A stretch of 64,000 nucleotides of DNA from Apiosordaria backusii (Eukaryota; Ascomycota; Sordariomycetes; Sordariales; Lasiosphaeriaceae). Under the pieces are notes generated by a model. It did no database searches and had not been told where the DNA came from. It saw only the letters and a list, made by a program, of their open reading frames with translations. Of the stretch, positions 34,841 to 47,255 are shown piece by piece. A program made the translations under genes and the position numbers. Position 1 is the first letter of the stretch. Each line of letters starts with the position of its first letter. The DNA lies in assembly GCA_030549205.1 (NCBI GenBank), contig JAUKTV010000001.1:2418001-2482000 (forward strand). The letters are read 5' to 3'.

Positions 34841-36152
34841 TTAGCCAAAGATCCAGAGGAGCTCAGTGGGGAAATACTATTCATGAGTTAGCCTTGTGAA
34901 AAGCGGGACACCTCGACAGGGACGGAAGCTTACGTTGGAGGGCTGGTTGAAGCGGATGCCACGGTTGAAGTTGGTGATGGTGGCAATGTCCTCCTCGGAG
35001 AGATCGAAGTCGGTGTTCTGGATGTTGGAAACCATGGTCTCCTGCCTGCTGGACTTGGGGATGACGGCAAGACCGCGCTGGGTGGCCCAGCGGAGGAGGA
35101 CCTGGGACGCAGGGCGCTTGTACTTGGCGGCGATGGACTTGATGGTGTCATCCTCCATGAGGGGGGTGAGCTTGACGGCGTGCTGCATGTTGAACTCGAG
35201 GAAGGAGGCAGGGCCGAAAGAGCTGTAGGCAGTGACGGCGATGCCCTCACGCTTGGCAAGGTTGAGGAGCTCCTGCTGGACGAGGTAGGGGTGGTGCTCG
35301 ATCTGGAGGGTAGCAGGGCGGATCTTGGCGTAGCGGAGGAGATCGTAGATCAGCTGGGCCTGGAAGTTGGAGATACCAATGCTACGGGCGAGGCCGTTGC
35401 CGACGAGGCTCTCCATGGCGGCCCAGGTCTCCTGGATGGTGGCCTTGCTGGGGCGAATCTCATCGCCCTCGTAGTGCCAGCCGGGAGGGTAGCGGACGGA
35501 AGGGTCGACATACTCAAGGGCAACGGGGAAGTGGATGAGGTAAAGGTCGAAGTAGTCGATGCCCCAGTCGGCGAGCTGCTTCTTGACGATGGGCTCAACG
35601 CGCTCACCGTCGTGGAAGGTGTTCCAGAGCTTGGAGACGATGAAGAGTTCCTCACGCTTCACAAGACCCTCAGAGATGGCACGGGCAACACCCTTGCCGC
35701 ACTCAACCTCGTTGCCATAGTCTGTAATTCATCCATGTCAGCTTGGGTTGCTGTGATTGATGGAAAGCTAGGTGAATTCTCCCTGCGTGCCCCTCGTCCC
35801 GTCTATCCCCACCCACCCCCCATGCTTGTGCCTTGGTGGGGCAGGGTAAAGAGGGGGCGGGGTAGCAATATTCTCAACTGCTCCTCGTGCCCCTCACTTC
35901 AAGCAACGCCCATTATGAGCCCTTGAGAATTGAGGTGCAACCAGAAAGCCTGAATGCGGTGTCCGAGATGCCATGTTGCACAAAAAAATGAGGGGTAGGT
36001 CTCAGCTTACCGCAAGCGCCGTCGAAGAGACGGTATCCGGCCTTGATGGCGTTGTAAACGACATCGGAGGCGATGGCGTTGTCGACCTTCCAGAGACCGA
36101 AGCCCACCTGGGGCATGTCGTAGCCGCTGCTAAGCTTGATGACGGGGGCCAT
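34841..36152 (-). CDS. xyl1: D-xylose reductase (aldo-keto reductase), 321 aa
   Basis: Reduces D-xylose to xylitol with NAD(P)H, the first step of fungal pentose catabolism, in the cytosol. Exons 36011-36152, 34934-35721 and 34841-34876; introns 35722-36010 (289 nt) and 34877-34933 (GTAAGC...GCTAAC...TAG). The last intron is needed to reach the true end YFPTELLWIFG; without it translation runs into intron sequence. The catalytic tetrad is complete: Asp44 (RLFDGA), Tyr49 (DYGNE), Lys78 (IVSKLW), His111 (LIHFP). GISNFQAQLIYDLL and the cofactor-binding motif IPKSSRQETMVSN are present. Length is standard for the family. Related AKRs such as L-arabinose reductase are possible, but the overall sequence fits xylose reductase best. 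Confidence 0.93.
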
Positions 36153-39100
36153 TGTGTCGGTGTTTTGTCTGATGTCCGGGCAAGTCTGTCAGTGCTTCGT
36201 CCTCCAACGTTCCCAGGTCCCAACGGCAGGACACAAAGGTGAAAGAGTGTGACCAAGGCGGTGATGGTGGGGGTTCACTCACGGGATGAGATGGAAGAGG
36301 GATGGATATGCGAGGAAAGATCAGCTGGAACGTCATGAGAGTGTCGAGGAGCTCCCATGGGAGTACTTATACTGCCTGGCCGTCTCCATACTAAGCTTTC
36401 GACGGCCGGATGGAAGGCACCCTCCTCCCACCCTGTGGTGCCCACCCTTGGGTTCTGCGCCGAGATACGCTTCATCTAGATGATGTGCCGTCGAGCAGGG
36501 TCATTCCATCCCGCCTATCTCCTCCCCCTCTCCCGTGTCCCAGTTCCAAGACCCGCCTGCATCGTCATACAGCGCGGGAACACAAGCTAGAACGCCAGGG
36601 ACCCCCTCACCGGCTGCGGCCTCGCTGCGGTGTTTGAATGCGACAGTCGCATGACCAAGGTCTCGATGATCTCGGCTGGCATGGAAAAAGCTCGAGTTTC
36701 TACTGGCCAGCAGCAAGATGTTGAGATGCGTGAGGCGGCTACCTTCCCGAGCTTGCCTGCTTGATTGGCATGGGTAATGGCGGCAACCCGTCTGTGCCAT
36801 TGTTCACTGACACGGAGCCCAAAGCCTGTGGACCCGGGTGGTGAGAGCCCATTTGTGCGGTTGAAACGGGCATCTCTTTTTTGTTGGAGAAGCTGTGGGT
36901 TCCTCGAGGGGCATGTGGAGCATCACGAACGATCTGGCCGCTAAAAGGTACAGGAATTAGCCTCGTAGACAGCATGCATGTACCAGTGCCGGCTCTGTTC
37001 TTTGGCCCTGAGGCTCACTTTTTGACATTCTCATGATATCAGAAGGTTCCCTTTTCAGTCCTGGTGGTCCAAAAAGGGATATCGTGAAGTCTCTTTTGGG
37101 GGGCGGCTGAACTGCCATATTGGTCCAGATCTGAAGAAGCTCACCTGGCACCATGATACCATCCGGATGGAACGCAGGCAAATGGCTCCGGGCAGACGTG
37201 GCGGAGGGGGTTCTCTACTTGCGAGTCTGATGCAGGGCATGTCCCACTAGAGCTGTGGAAACCGAGAATATTCGACTTGACCCGGTAACCCGGTGCATGT
37301 CCCTCATTTAGCCTGAAGAAGGCCCCGCCAGAAGCCAACCGGATAATTAGTAGCCAAAAGGCAAGATATCCACCGTGGACCTCCTATCTCGCCGCCGGCC
37401 TCACTATCCCGCGCAAGGCTGCCGTTGTCTCGGGAACCTTGTTGCACCACGCATGTTTGCCGGTGGTGAAGAAGAGAATCGTTTGAGCATCTGTCATCTG
37501 ACAGCGAAGACGGGCAGGAGCCATGTTCTACCGGGCAATATTTCCGGATGAAGTTGCTAGTTTGTTGGGGTTGTGTAACACCAGTCTTGCTATTGGGCCA
37601 TATGAAAGTGGAAATAAGAAAAACATGCTGAATCATCTGATGAGAAAACAAGCTGGAAAAATCTCGAGGCTGAAGTGAGGTGAAGTTGCCAATTGATGTC
37701 AGAATGCCATTGAGATAAAATATGAGAACCTTGATGGTCAACGTGGTTGCCAACCTATCGTGTGTGAATGAGACATCAGCTCTTGCCCTATTGGGCAGAC
37801 GACTAGACCGCCCGACCACTAACTGCCCGTCTATGGTTTTTTTGAGCCTCTTGATTTCATCAGGAAGGTCGAAACCTCACCGATTCAACGCCGGGCTTGT
37901 CCCTTTCCGCACTCAGGGTGCACGTCCTGCTCATCGATCCCTCGTTTTGACCACAACATGCAGTCGTGGCCCCGAGTCCGATGGAAATACAATTCGACAT
38001 GACTGAGCGTGCAGGTCATGGTATGAAGACATTGAGAGACACAAACTAGTATGCTCTCAACACCGGTCCCCTCAAACCCTGATTCTTGTCCCTAGGAAGA
38101 GAGAGGTTTCTATAACTATATCAGATTCCAAGTCAGTCTATGTCTCGAGGCACGAGGAAATATCAGCCAACCGAACAACAAGCATAAGACCTACCCAATG
38201 GTAAGAAAGTGGGACGAGGCTGTGACTGCCGTTGGCTTGTCAGAACGGCAGTCACATCGTATCCCCACACAGATCTCCAAACTCGAATGTTTCCCCTCAC
38301 AGACAACCACACCTCGTTCACTCAATCCAAAGGTCCATTCCCCTACACTTGGGATGCCATCAAGCTTCGAGGCCAACAGAGATCACAACGTACGGTACAC
38401 CATCACATCGTATACCATTCCCTGTTGACGAAAAGGTGAGGAAGGTCTCGTAACACCAGCTAGAGCTCAAACAACCCATCTATGAGCATGTCCAGCATCT
38501 ATTCATGGTTACTACGTAGAGTCGCCAAGAAAACCTTCAACGGCTACCAGGCAAGGTACATGCTACCATCATCCACCCGTAGCCTCGCCTCGTCTGCCCT
38601 GTCCACCCTCTTGTAGCTAAAAACAGCACACCCAAATGCATTGGCTCCTCTCTGTGCCCGCTCACTCCCATCCAAGGCCCACAATCTGTAGCTATGCCTA
38701 CCTAGGCAATAACTACACGGAACCCAGCGAGATTGGGTAGCTTGAAGGGTTATCCCAGATAATTTGTTCACTCGTCCGCGATCCGAATAGTCGTCAGGCT
38801 CATGGCGGCACCTGAAGCAATCTCAACTCGAATTGACCGATCACTTACCAGCATAGATTAACAGCTTCCTTCCTACCCGTCATGTTTACCTTGAATACCG
38901 TAACCGAAAAGGAGAAAGCCCCCCTCAAGTGACCACTAGCTAAGCCATCCACTTTGCCAGAAAACACTCCATTCAGCCAGCGATAACAAACGACAGGGTG
39001 GTCTACAAAATGAAACCTATTTATTTATTTATCACAGGAAAAAAAACCTGAATCTGACTTCACAACAATAAAAAACCACTGTGGTGTGAAATAATATCAC

Positions 39101-39298
39101 TGATCGTTCTCTCAGCATTGCTCATTGTAAACCAAGAACAAAAAAAGGGATGGAGCTTGCCATACCCAACAACAGTATCATCATCTTTCATGCTTGCCAT
39201 TCTTTTCGCTCTTACAACCAGAGAATAGCCCCCCAACAGCTAAAAAAGTGGGAAAGATACGCCGCCGCCGACAAAAGAATGGACACAGACAGATATAT

Positions 39299-39319
39299 AC
39301 ACACACACACACACACACA
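39299..39319 (+). repeat. (AC)n microsatellite
   Basis: About ten AC units, followed by a further interrupted CA-rich stretch to about 39340. Confidence 0.95.
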
Positions 39320-39501
39320 TGCATGCACACACATACACACAGCAACTACTCACGGCTCTAACTCAACTCTCTTTACTTGGTCGTCATCATTTCTACGCTA
39401 CAGGGGCGGTTATACTACCTTATGCCCCTACACAAACATAGCATGTTTCCTCCCACGGTTTCAGTTCTCACCTCTCAAAGGCCAAACTCAGGTAAGCTAC
39501 C

Positions 39502-39517
39502 TAGGTAGGTAGGTAGG
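39502..39517 (+). repeat. (TAGG)4 tetranucleotide repeat
   Basis: Four perfect TAGG units in intergenic DNA; not telomeric in unit (fungal telomeres are TTAGGG). Confidence 0.9.
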
Positions 39518-40095
39518 GTTTGTGAGAGAAAAACGTAATTACATATCTTTGCAAGAAGTAGAATCCTGTTTTCTTTTCTATCTACAGGCCATGGATAATA
39601 AATTCCCCTTAAGAGATCAGCCCAGGCCGGCCCCCCCCCCCCCACCCCACCCCTCCCACGACCCACCGCCAAAAGCAAAAACCACTTTATCCCAACTAGA
39701 GCAAGCAAGCAAACCAAAAAGCAAAAATGACAGAGGCCATCCGCCCAGTTCAGCCCACCCGGCTTGTCCCTTTTTGCCCCGCTTACCCTTTCAACGACAC
39801 CTAACACAAGCAAGCCCCTGAATCTCTTCTCTCCTTCTTTGCCCTGCCACAAGCAAGAAAAAAAATTGGTATCATCCCGCGCCTCCTTCTCCCCCCACAC
39901 CATACTCCCTTTTTCTTTTCGAGAGCCCGCGTGGCACCCCCAAAAAAATCCCGTTTAAAGCATCATTAACAATTACATATTGTCTTTCTTTTCTTCCTTC
40001 GGCCTCATCATCACACAATCATCATGAACCCCCTCATTCACTCACTCATCACAACAGCCCCCCCTCCAACACCCTTCTCCGTTCCTGCTGCCCTT

Positions 40096-42817
40096 CTAAG
40101 ACAACCCCAAAAACTTCCCGCTCTTCTTCTTCCCCAACCCAAACGTAAACCTCTCCATCAACGCCGGCTTTGAATGATGATCCTTATCCTTCGTTGGACT
40201 CCCCCCAAACTCGGGTGCCGTATCCGACCTCGTCGGCCCTGGCGAGTGCCCATTTTGTGGCGAAGACGTCCCGTTGCTTCTGATGCCGTTGAGATGAGGC
40301 AAGTGGCTCAGCGATGGTACCGGCGGCAGCGGATCATGACTATTACTCGACTCGCCCGCAGCGGTGCTAGCCCTGCTCTCCGTCTTGTCGCTCCTGTCAC
40401 TCCTGTCGGCTGCTGCTTTATCGCTGGTTTTGTCCTTGTCCTTGTCGTTGCTCTTGAGGAAGGCAAGGCTCTTCCGCGTCATCGTTTTACTATTACGACC
40501 GGCGCGGTTGAAGAACCCTGCTGGACCGGTAAGCTTGCTTTCTTTATCGACAGAGGGACTTTCGACGGCAAAAGGGTCAGAGGCAGCGTCCTTCTTACGG
40601 CGCTTCTCTTCTTCGTCTTCGGTTGTGGAGTCGCGGGACTTGTCGAGTTTTTCTCTGGCGGCAAGCTTGGCTGCTTCTTTCTCTGCTGCTTTTTCTGCGG
40701 CTTTGCGGGCTTTTTCGGCCTTTTCTTGGAGTTTTTGCTCCTTTTTGATTTCCTCCTTTGACTTGGGGGGTATTGTTGCTGCTTCGTCGGCTTTCGTCAT
40801 GACTGCTGAGCCTGGTGGCGGTGCGGCGACTAATGGGTGATCATAACCTTCAGGTTCAAGTGGTTGTATCGGAGAGACCAGTGCTGATACGGGACTGATA
40901 ATGTCGAGCGGGGCCGATTTGGTTTGCTCCAGAGTGGCCAGTGTCTCGTTTTCGTCTAGGGTTGGTAACGGTTGTGTGCTGAGTCTTGTCAGTGGTGGTG
41001 GGTGCGTGCCGTTGGTCTGTTCGGCCGTCACGGTGGTTAATGCGAGATCTGCTGCTTCGCTAGCCTCCCGCACTTGATCCAACCCTTCGGCATCCATCTC
41101 TTCCTGTACCTTCTCCCATGTGGTCTCCTGGTAAAACAGTACATAGGCACATGCCATTCCTGGCTTGTCGCCGAAAAAGTTCTTAACAAAATGCTTGTCC
41201 ACCGGCTCGACCATTTCGTCGTCAAAGAGAAGCCAACCCCGATCCTTGGTTTTGATGACCGACACATAATGGCCGTGGTAAGCATTTCCTCCAATGTGGA
41301 TAACAACCGCATATAGCTCGTATAATCGGTCTTGGTCCTCGGCATCATCCGTTGTGTTGAACATGCGGATATGATAAGGGTATACTATCCGATGAAAGAG
41401 CTTTTGTAACCGGCTGTAATCCTCCGTATATTTGAACCTTTTCAGGTGCAATGCCAACACTTTTGGTAGTTTCTTGACCTTCATCCGCTTCTCGGCCTCT
41501 TGCAAACCGCCACAGTGGTCGCAGTGAAACTTGTTCCGCTCGCACAGCATTTCCTCGGCTGAAAACTTTTGCAGGCATGACGTTACTGACGAGTGCTCCT
41601 CAAGATCGATCGACAGATCCAAAAATGTCTCGTCTCGTTGTGAGGCTGCCTCGCAGGTCAAGCATCTGGTCTCGGATGTCAAAACGCCTTCAAAAATGTC
41701 GTGTACCCATCCAGCCCCGGGAGTTCTTGTGTCAAGCGCATTGCTGTCGTGTACCGATGCAGCATCTGGTGGGGATACTATGCCATCTTTGCTGCTACTT
41801 TCTGCCTGCTCATGCATGCGTCTGGCATTTGCCTCCACATTGGCAATGACATCGTTGAGGATCAGGCCATAGAACTCATGTGCGTCCTGGTGCATCGAGT
41901 TTCGAAACATCTCATTGTCTCGCTTGAAGATATCCAAAAATCGCTGCGGACTCAAAACACCGGTACGAGATTGGCTCTCGATGAGCGCCGTAAAGATGTC
42001 CTTGAGGCCGGTAAACGTGCATTCCTGCATGCCGTATGCATCTGGGTTCTCCTGCGCAAGCTCCAGGACCGGGCCCTTGATCATGGCCTGCTTCTTCTTG
42101 TACTCTGGCGCATCGGGCCTGTCTTCAGGACGCACAGGTACGACACCGGGAGCCAGCTGCCCTCCACCAAGTACCTGCCGCTGCTTTGCCTGAGCTGAGA
42201 TGGCTTTCCCCTTTGCGTCCTTTGCATTTGATTGTATCGGCTCTCGTATCGTTACGTTGACCTTTTTGTGTGTGTCGTTGGAGTCGCCATTAGGGGGGAG
42301 CAAAGGATAGTTGACGACATTTTCTCGAAAAGGCTCGGAATAGTAGAGGGCTTGTAGTATAGAGTTGCAGTAGCTATAAAATTAGGGAGTTAGTCGGAGT
42401 TTGTAGTGTTCCCTTCAAATCTAGGCATACCATGTGTTTCCAAACTACAAAAGCGCAACAGGTGTTAGCTTCATCAGGCGAGCTTTATTCTCATATTAAG
42501 CAGGCCTTACATTTTCCAACCCAAAGAACTTGTCGCTACCATCTGCCCTAATAGCTCCGGCATTTTGGAGCAACTTTTCGACCGGTGTCAAGTCAAGCGC
42601 AGAATCATCTTTTTCCTTGCCCTTTCCCTTTGACGATGTGGTGCTGTCAGACTTGGAGCTTGCCTAGGGCCAGCGTTAGTAACATGGGGAGAGAAGGTCC
42701 GGCAACATTGAGCATCGGGTTTCACGCAGCAGCAAGCCTAAATAAACACCCGCGCTCGGAACATTTAGGTGTACATACAGTGCCGGCACCCTTAAGTTTC
42801 TGAAAAAACCCCGCCAT
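40096..42817 (-). CDS. creB: CreB-type ubiquitin C-terminal hydrolase, 827 aa
   Basis: Deubiquitinase of carbon catabolite repression in filamentous fungi (USP12/46 group). Four exons: 42779-42817, 42511-42663, 42431-42444 (14 nt) and 40096-42373; introns of 115, 66 and 57 nt with good branch points. The tiny third exon encodes FGNTC, so the catalytic Cys69 codon is split by an intron (TG/C). Joined Cys box: GLENFGNTCYCNSILQALYY. Zinc-binding CLTC (306-309) and CDHC (353-356), QDAHEFYGLILND, and the His box YHGHYVSVIK (His437) are present. The C-terminal third is disordered, with a Lys/Ala/Glu coiled coil (EKARKAAEKAAEKEAAKLAA), as in Aspergillus CreB. CreB works with the WD40 protein CreC on CreA-dependent repression and transporter stability. 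Length is close to known CreB proteins. Confidence 0.94.
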
Positions 42818-45800
42818 TGTGAGCGCCGAAAAATGCTAACCCGGCGGCGCGTCACTTATCAGGCGGGGAGGGTCGGTCGTTGTTCGACCGCCGCAGAGCC
42901 GTCGACACGAGGACGAGGCAGGTGGTAGGATCAAATGAATATGCCGAAGGGTCTGATGTACGGAGCATTCGCCAATTGAAAGAGACGGCCGAAGAAGTAG
43001 CTGAGGACAGACTAGAGCAACGCTCAACGGGAATGCTCGGAAGGCAGATGGCGTATGCGCGTAGAGGTAGCGCAATGGCTGGAGAGCCGCAGGATCAGGT
43101 CAAATCCCCCGGCGCGTCGTCGCTCGTGTGATCCGAAGATGCGGTATATGGTCTGCGGTATGCGGTATTCGATGTGTGCGTTCGGTGATCTCGCGTCCAA
43201 GTAGATCGAAGGTGGATACTTTGAGAGAGATGCGCGGGATCAAGTTGCTTGATGCAATCAACAAGGTAAGCTCTCGGCGTTGCGACCCATGGGCGGGTTA
43301 GCTTATCGATAATGGAATTGGGCCAAAGAAGGGCTGAGCATTCGAACATCCGACGGTCGAAGGTCTGGACAAGTTGTGGACAGAAGCCAACACCTGCGGC
43401 AAAGGAATGTCGAAGAAAAAGGAGCAGTGGACGTTGAGGCGCCTTGGACATGCAGCTCAACCTGGATGGACAGGTTCCTGTATGTACTTTCCACCACAGT
43501 GGGATTATTGCCAAGTACCCGACTGCAACCCAGAGGATCCGGCTCGATTCCAGAATAGTTGAGTGCTCAGCGGGGGTGGGGCCACAATGGAGCCCCTCCA
43601 CAGCTAAGGTCCAAAGGTCTGCCAGGACTCCCCTCACTCAAATCACTCCACAACCTACATTTTCCACCTCTCAACGCTTCCCTCGTCGTCATGCTTTCAT
43701 TACAATTGCTGGGTCAAGAGCGCTCCAGGATTGGGGGCGGCAGACTCTACATCACTGGGTCAAGACAATCAAGACAATCGGCAAAATTACAAAGAGCGCC
43801 ATAGCAATGCACCATCTGCACCTCGGGTAGTCTGTTGAGTGGTAGCCGAGCCCAGCGTCTTCCTGTTTCCGTCGTCTTGTCAAAGTCTTCCGAGTCCCGG
43901 CATCTCTGGGGCTCGTCAACGGTTTTAGTCCAAGTCTTGACGTCCGCCAATTCTAGCTGCCAACTCGAATGGAGCTGCACGCTTGACTGCCGTTGTTCCT
44001 AGTGCCCACCTAGCGGATAAACTGAGGTTTGCCACGGTCCAAGCATGGCTAACTGTCACCCAGCTTGCTTCCAGGTTATTCTTGGGTATACTGAGATCCC
44101 TCAACACAACAGTCACTCATACTTCATACTGCTCAAAAGACTGCTTACAACAAGCTTTGTGGCGGTTGTTATGGTCGTAAGCCGAGTGATCTGTGCAACA
44201 GCTGGGCGATTCAAGCTCAGCTACCGGCGCATGACCATGAACAAGAAAAGGAAGACCTTCGAGGGGTGTTGTGCCTCCTCCTAGCTTCCAGACCTGCCAC
44301 CCTGCTTCCTCAGACGTTACATGCCCGACGGTGTGGTTGCAATATAGGTTGCCCGTAGACAAGTTGAAGGCCAGAAGCTTCCCACACCGGCTCCAGTGGG
44401 ACGGAATCGAGGCCCTTACTTGGTTACGATTCGCCCATAATATTCGGTGGGTTTTAAGGCCATGGATGCCACGCTGACAATTGCGTACAGAACGGGAGGT
44501 GACGGCAAGTCTCCAGGAGAGCGGAAGTGTGGGGTAAAATCTAAGACATTGTGGCCTTCCAGAGAACGTTCGCCTGCGTGTCTGCGTCGAATTTACCCGT
44601 CCTTCCTCAGCGGCACGGCAGACGGAATCACTCGCCCGGGAAGACATTTCTCTTTATGTGCCTTGGCAATCATTTCTACAATGCTAAGATCTGGTCTCGA
44701 TTTGCCTACTCATGATGAGTCTAGAATATCTGTCTGGTCGCTCCCTGACTTTCGCTTTCGGGGTACTTTCTGCCTCCCTCTTTGATGACGATTTGGCCCC
44801 CGCGCCCTTGGACCCTTGGCTCTAGATTCGCAATGTAGGCCCGTCTTCGCGGAAGGGCAACCAACGATTGCTCCCGCGTGGCCGCTCCTCCTTGGCCATC
44901 CCCTGATCTGTTGAACCAGTGGGACATGCAGCGCTACTCGCCTCGCATTAGCCCTACAACCACTCGTACGTCAACCTGTTGATCGTCACTGGTCAGAACC
45001 CTGCACTAGATGTGGCATATGGAGCCGACAATTAAGAGATGTTCTACGGCTAGCCACCAACATCCACAGACATACTTACACCACAAGGCCCCCAAAGCCT
45101 CCATATGACGAAAGAGCTTCCAACTTATGAGGCTTGTTTTTATTGTGCGGGTTGCTGGAAGTTCCGGATAAATACACCCACATTCCGTACATACACCTTA
45201 TTTGAGCCTTAGGTTCCACGACAGTCTCCCTCTGTACACCCCTCTTACTTGCTTCGGGCTTGTCTCACAGAAGACTGCGAGAGAAGATAAAAGACTGTCC
45301 GAGAAAGCCGCCGGCTGGGTAGGGTAGAAGGAAGGAATAAGGGTATGACCACCTGCAGACCAGAGCGAGCGGGCGAATCCCGATGCATGGTTACGTCAAG
45401 GGGTGCTTTCCTGTCAATTTTCTAGAAAGATACCTCGTGATAGGTAACCGGGGCTAGTTCAAAGAGGCGTCAGCGTTTGGCAACTTGAACGTCACAGAGA
45501 CCCGACACGAGAAGCAAAAATTCTCTCAGACTGAGTTGATGGGAAAAGAACTCAGAATGGAGCCGGCGATAGCCGTGGCAATATTGCTCGTACTTTCTCA
45601 GAATGCGATGTTGAAATCAGTAAGAGACATCAGACACGGAGAGCAACATAGTGGGTTCCAGCGCTGGCCCACATACAGGCTTGAGTATGTGAGCCCAGGA
45701 GCAAAAAAGTGAGGATCCTCGAATATGTGAACATCGAACAAACATGAATGACCATCCTCAAGCTTAGACAATAAATAGCATCATTCAAGCCCACCCTCGC

Positions 45801-47255
45801 CTTTCATATCGATGCTCACACGCCAGCTTAACCAGCAAGCGTTATCTAAACCCACCTCACTCCATGAGATATCCCAAAAACCACCAAACATTTTCGACTG
45901 GATCCCCTCACCCACTGGCCCGATTTTCTTTTTGCCAGAAGAATACCTCCATCTCATACCACACATACCCTCAACTTATCTAACCAGCCAAACACCCCAT
46001 CATTAGACTCCATACATAATTTTTCCTACTTCTTCCCATCACCCACGATATCAAAACCTACTTCAAACGGGATACAACCCTCCCCCTCCCCAATCTCACA
46101 TAGAACAAACACTCTCACCCCCTCCTGAGAAAACTCCCACCTCTCACTACTTTCCAGCTATCATCTAAAGGAGTGCGTCCCATAACCCAACAATTCACCA
46201 ACCACAAGAATCTCATACAAGAGGAGACCTATGAGCAGCAGCAGCTAAGATACACCCATCATCCACAAACCAGCTCTCATCTCCCACCGATAGCCCAGGC
46301 AAAACAGCTACCAATGGAACATTAAACATTATTATAATCCAATTCATGATATCAGTACCAAAACCAATATACTATAATTTTACCCCTATCCACCAAAATG
46401 GAAACCATGAAACATCTAATAGGATCAGACAAGACACCCTCGATTAGACCGGAGCTGATCATGTTCATATTTGGAGAGTATGTCTAAAGTTCGAGAAAGG
46501 GACACTCGTCACACGACAGCACCCGGCCAAAACTTGCAACAGTGCCCCCCCTCCACCTACACCTCATTTTGCTAGTAGCTCTTTTACCACTGACTAATAT
46601 GAGTTGTCACGCTTTTGTTTGTCACGGTAACTAAACATTGGTGTTGTGAATGTAGCTGCCGTCCCAAACCCCTAACTGCCTTCGTAAGTCAACTTGTCAT
46701 CTAAAGTAAGTAAGCACCAGAACAGTAGGACCCCAGTACATCGAAGCAGACAAGACGCACCGAAGACACACCCAATCACTCAAATAGTATAAACAAATTT
46801 ACATTGTACACATCTCAAAAACACAAAACACGGAAACCCAACATCAACATCAACAACAACATCCATGCCTTTTAGCGTCCCCATGGGTTTAACCACCCCA
46901 ATTGGCCTGCCCCATTATCCTTCTCCCTCCCCTCCCGCGTTCCCAGGTATATGTAATGTATGTTATCAACGCCGCCAAAAACAAAAATTGTGTCACCCAT
47001 TCACCACCACCCTTTGCCCAGTGATTTTTTTGGTCCTCTCATGATGGATTTAGAAAAGAGCCTGTTAGGCGTCCACCTTGACTACCACCCGATTGTGGTT
47101 GCCAACCCCACCCCTCTTTCCCCCCAGTCCTCCAGTTCTGCCCATTTATGTAGTCGTGACCACCAAGAATGCATCTCCTTGTCATCTGCGACTCCCATCT
47201 CCGTCGTGTTTCTCAAATTCTCGTCATCGTGGCGTCGCGTACCGAGAGAGAGCAT
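42818..47255. other. intergenic, 4.4 kb, the longest gene-free stretch
   Basis: Frames up to 180 codons (43095-43637 minus, 44117-44647 minus) carry no domain, and neighbouring frames are equally open, so none is called. No tRNA or other RNA gene was recognised. The 45780-46900 part is CA/AT-rich, with many CCTCAC/ATCCAC-type low-complexity runs. Remnants of degraded repeats are possible but not demonstrable by eye. Confidence 0.5.

Larger units (their letters stand above)
36153..40095. other. intergenic, 3.9 kb
   Basis: No gene supported despite several frames of 60-171 codons. Contains the xylose reductase promoter; one TTAGCC word (reverse of GGCTAA, the XlnR-type core) lies at 36957-36962, about 800 bp upstream of the ATG, which by itself is weak evidence. 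Also a CA microsatellite (39299-39319), a TAGG repeat (39502-39517) and a C-rich run near 39630. Confidence 0.5.

Noticed and set aside
35180..35926. 248-codon plus-strand frame opposite xylose reductase
   Set aside because: Antisense shadow (ELEE/VLDLEG-type composition) of a gene with a complete catalytic tetrad.
36957..36962. XlnR-like GGCTAA word upstream of xylose reductase
   Set aside because: A single 6-bp match 800 bp upstream is expected by chance; not called as a regulatory site.
44117..44647. 176-codon minus-strand frame in the 4.4-kb gap
   Set aside because: No domain or splice partners; neighbouring frames on both strands are similarly open.
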